40,620 nt of DNA from Didymodactylos carnosus (lineage: Eukaryota > Rotifera > Eurotatoria > Philodinida > Philodinidae). Every line of letters starts with the position of its first letter. Positions within the stretch are counted from its first letter, which is position 1. The notes under the pieces are model-generated. The model saw only the letters and a program-made list of their open reading frames with translations, did not search any database and was not told the origin of the DNA. Of the stretch, positions 38,007 through 40,620 are shown piece by piece. The stretch covers positions 1-40,620 of the forward strand of contig CAJNOQ010000818.1 in the NCBI GenBank assembly GCA_905250885.1, in the 5' to 3' direction. Both the position numbers and the translations under genes were made by a program.

Positions 38007-38788
38007 TGTATTATAAAGAGTTAACACTTGGATATATTAGTATATAGATATTTTTTAGTTTAGAGATTCGTCATGCAAACCCAAAATGAATAGAAATACG
38101 CGCCTACAACGATGAAAGAGAAAAACAATGTAAACTAGATACCAGCTGCGCTCTGTGAAGATTGGAAGTCGACTGACGAGGGAACTTTTCGAGGTGATTA
38201 AACGCTTTTTGCTCGGAATCTAGTGGGTTATAGGTTATCGACCATGCTGATTACGAATATGACCATGGGGGTTGCCCTTATCCCTTGAAGACCTGATTTT
38301 CTAGAAAACCGGTTTTTCAGAAACTCTAAAATATAAGAGAATAAGAACCTTAATAAGTCTCTACTGCACTCATGTTATTGACGGCAAGCGTTCTCTATCT
38401 CTGAAGAAGAACAAGAAGAACATGCAGACTCTGGAGAAAAGCAACAAGCCGATCGGCTTAATAATAAAAAATCCACCAAAATACGTAGCTTGAAATACGC
38501 GTAGACTTACACTGAAAGAAAACACATTTCTTTGTTCCAAGCCGACAAAACAGCTCTCGTTAAATAGAGAAACATATACTTATATCATTTCAGAAGAAGA
38601 AGTTTAGTATTATAAGAATTTTATTTTCTGCTTTAAAAAGACGTAGATCCTTCACTAACAGCTGGCGTCAGAGATCTTTTTTAATGATCTTTTTTAATCT
38701 TTTAAAAAAGATTTTTTTTTTATCTTTTTTAATTTTTTAAGTTATACAATGATTATCTGTATCATAGAGTAAAAATTAGATACTTTAG
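38007..38788. other. Non-coding, with low-complexity patch
   Basis: Holds the second copy of the 66-nt repeat (38173-38238) and a run of CTTTTTTAAT-like low-complexity DNA at 38676-38745. No gene. Confidence 0.5.
38173..38238 (+). repeat. Dispersed 66-nt repeat, copy 2
   Basis: Matches the reverse complement of 6066-6131 with about 7 differences. Confidence 0.8.
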
Positions 38789-39185
38789 TGCCGTATTTTA
38801 ATTTTATAAAGTATCTAACTTTAACTGTATTATATATCTAAAGTATCTAACTTCAACTCTGTTATATATCTAGTTCGTATTGACCAATAGTTTTACTCTC
38901 AATATGTCGCACAGATTATACTTGTCGTTATTGGCGTTATATAAAGGATATAAAATGAATTTAGTTACCAGTTATATGAAATAGAATTTTAACTATATTT
39001 TATATTTTATATTTTTATATATTTTACTACGTACACTGAAGAAGACCTCAATTAAAAGAGGCCGAAACGTTTGTTGTTTTGTTAAATTTAAAATTAAAAT
39101 AAAATTAAAATACGGAACTAAAGTATCTAGCTTTAACTCTATTATATATCTAGTCCGTATCGACCAATAGTTTTACTCTCGATTG
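38789..39185. repeat. Direct-repeat unit with hammerhead-like motif
   Basis: A 61-nt sequence (AAAGTATCTAACTTCAACTC... to AGTTTTACTCTC) occurs at 38840-38900 and again at 39120-39180 with about 5 differences. A partial third copy abuts the first, starting at 38808. Between them, 39036-39070 reads CTGAAGA, then a stem GACCTC/GAGGCC with an 8-nt loop, then GAAACG. This resembles the CUGANGA-stem-GAAA core of hammerhead ribozymes, which occur in the direct repeats of Penelope-like retroelements. An extra A between core and stem and one mismatch weaken the fit. Confidence 0.5.
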
Positions 39186-39809
39186 TCTGTATGTTATACA
39201 AAAAAAAAATGATATTACGTGCCTTTTCTGAGACAAAAAAAATTTACTCGAGTCTGGAATGAAGTGTTCACAAATTGAAGATTCATAGCGCGCTAATTAT
39301 CTGCCTACAGGAAAACCACGTTCGTGTGATCGATAATAGAAAAGTATGACGAATCATCGCTTTTATTTTGTACTATTCGGAGCGCGGATCTGTGCATCGT
39401 ATATATGCTTGTTTGCTTATTCATACTTGTTTAGGTTTTGCATTCTTCTCCTATCGTGTACTAATCTGATTATACACATGTCTGTATGTATAAAAAAATT
39501 ATTTTCAATTACGCCGGAGCGTATTTTTCGTCCTATATAGTTTGTGTTGTTTCTTTTTATTTTGTTATTTCTATAATGTAGAACATATCATCATTTTACC
39601 TAGTTTTTCTTCTCTTTTTTTCCTTTATTTTTTAGAAAAAAGTTAAAGAACCATAAATCATTAATGAAAGTATATAATAATGTTCTTTGTCAAAATAAAA
39701 AAAGTAGTATACATAGAAAAATAAATGGATGACTACAACATGACAATCCCAACTGAGACGAAATTCTCATGTTCAAATTAATGACGTTAGATGTAGCATA
39801 AAATAAGTC
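39186..39809. other. Non-coding
   Basis: AT-rich with homopolymer runs; no supportable gene. Confidence 0.5.
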
Positions 39810-39923
39810 ATGTTTGTATCACCGTCCTATAATCAAGAATCAACGATAACACAAGTACCACAACAACAATCAAGTGGAACACCATCTTCAGATATCAAAA
39901 TTAGATGTATTATTAGAAAAAAG
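39810..39923 (+). CDS. Possible first coding exon of a gene running off the window
   Basis: ATG opens 38 codons (MFVSPSYNQESTITQVPQ..., ending SDIKIRCIIRKK) followed directly by GTGAGTTTT, a good donor, in phase 0. The composition (Gln/Ser-rich, then basic) is protein-like. No second exon is recognisable before 40620, where repeats begin, so the gene would have to continue beyond the window. Identity unknown. Confidence 0.4.
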
Positions 39924-40384
39924 GTGAGTTTTATTTCTTTACCTGTAAAAATTAGTAAAAAGTATAAGTATGGCATATTTAACACAAAATCCGATCGAAT
40001 AACAGTTAATTGAATGTCTGTATTGACTAGAACAAGAGTAATAGATTTCACAGTAAACATCACTCTCTGTCAAAAAAAAATCAATATTCATTCAAAATAT
40101 CGATTTTTTAAGATTTGTACATTGTTTACTTTGAGAATCTATATCAGTTTTTGTATCACAGATAAATCTTCATAGGTTAAAAGAAAATTTTTTGGAAACC
40201 TCGAAAAATAAAATATTCGAATTCTAGTTCTTTCCATAATACCTATACAATTAAACTATTTTCTAAACATGTAGATTTGTAGAATAACCTTTTCGGCTTA
40301 AATCGAGACATAGTACAACTCTTTTGTTAAAAAGTTACAAGCATTTTCCTACAAGTCCTACCCATGAGGAAATTTTATCGACTT
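39924..40384. other. Non-coding, possible intron
   Basis: AT-rich sequence after the candidate exon; no recognisable coding block. Confidence 0.4.
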
Positions 40385-40620
40385 TTCACGCGTGAGGGAC
40401 CGTGAAATGTCAGCTTGGATTTTCACGAAATTTTGTAGGTAAAGACAGCAAGTTTCACGACAGTTTGGTCGTGTTGTTGTAACATCACACGCGTGGCTAC
40501 GCGTGAAAAATCTTCACATGTGTACACAAGTAAACAATCTTCACGCGTGATTACGTGTGAAAAAATCTTGACCATGCCGACCATCTATAGTCAACTGACT
40601 ATACATGGTCACCATGGTCA
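40385..40620. repeat. Palindrome-rich repeat (TTCACGCGTGA), truncated by window end
   Basis: TTCACGCGTGA and close variants (CACGCGTGG, TACGCGTGAAA, ACGTGTGAAA) recur about six times. Near the end GACCAT...TATAGTCAACTGACTATA...ATGGTC (40579-40610) is a separate palindrome, followed by further GGTCACCATGGTC words. The style matches the end of an element like the one at 17785-18675. Its other end lies outside. Confidence 0.55.

Noticed and set aside
38676..38745. CTTTTTTAAT-rich tract as a possible terminator or origin
   Set aside because: Simple low-complexity DNA with no other supporting signal.

Overview
The window is AT-rich nuclear DNA from a small invertebrate. Five of its six intact genes are split by spliceosomal GT-AG introns, mostly 40-90 nt long; the sixth is a single-exon ORF. 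Short introns, strong AT bias, a decayed extra copy of a core gene that keeps its intron, and many small non-autonomous transposons together suggest a bdelloid rotifer (Adineta/Rotaria type). That is inference: no marker gene fixes the taxon.

Layout. 208-4360 (-): PUS10 pseudouridine synthase, 15 exons, with one 1.75-kb intron. 4826-5277 (-): broken copy of the U5 snRNP thioredoxin-fold gene TXNL4A/DIM1. 8300-10154 (-): a Golgi beta-1,4-galactosyltransferase, 4 exons. 10.2-22.0 kb: a gene-poor stretch full of inverted-repeat elements, some nested, holding one small intronless RING-finger gene (19349-19681, +). 22041-24037 (-): HDAC3, 12 exons. 24879-26487 (-): BSDC1-like BSD-domain protein, 7 exons. 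26988-29340 (-): SLC36-type proton/amino-acid transporter, 14 exons. 31697-35532 (+): two-box HMGB/DSP1-like protein, 3 exons, with HMG box A split by a 2.6-kb intron. 35.5-40.6 kb: non-coding and repeat DNA, including a near-perfect 434-bp foldback, a direct-repeat unit with a hammerhead-like motif, one possible first exon (39810-39923, +), and a palindrome-rich repeat running off the end.

The genes are unrelated housekeeping or cell-surface functions (tRNA modification, chromatin, glycosylation, transport) and do not form a pathway. All were assembled exon by exon by hand with reading phase preserved across every junction. The resulting proteins are 487, 387, 110, 429, 397, 491 and 358 aa, the expected sizes where a family length is known.

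The most distinctive signal is a set of mobile-element-like inverted repeats. Several carry their own short word iterated near the ends (AAGTACTTG, TGTCTGT, GGACTC, GGTTCTCGG, AACGCGTT, TTCACGCGTGA), and two of them sit nested inside a third with recognisable 8-bp duplications.
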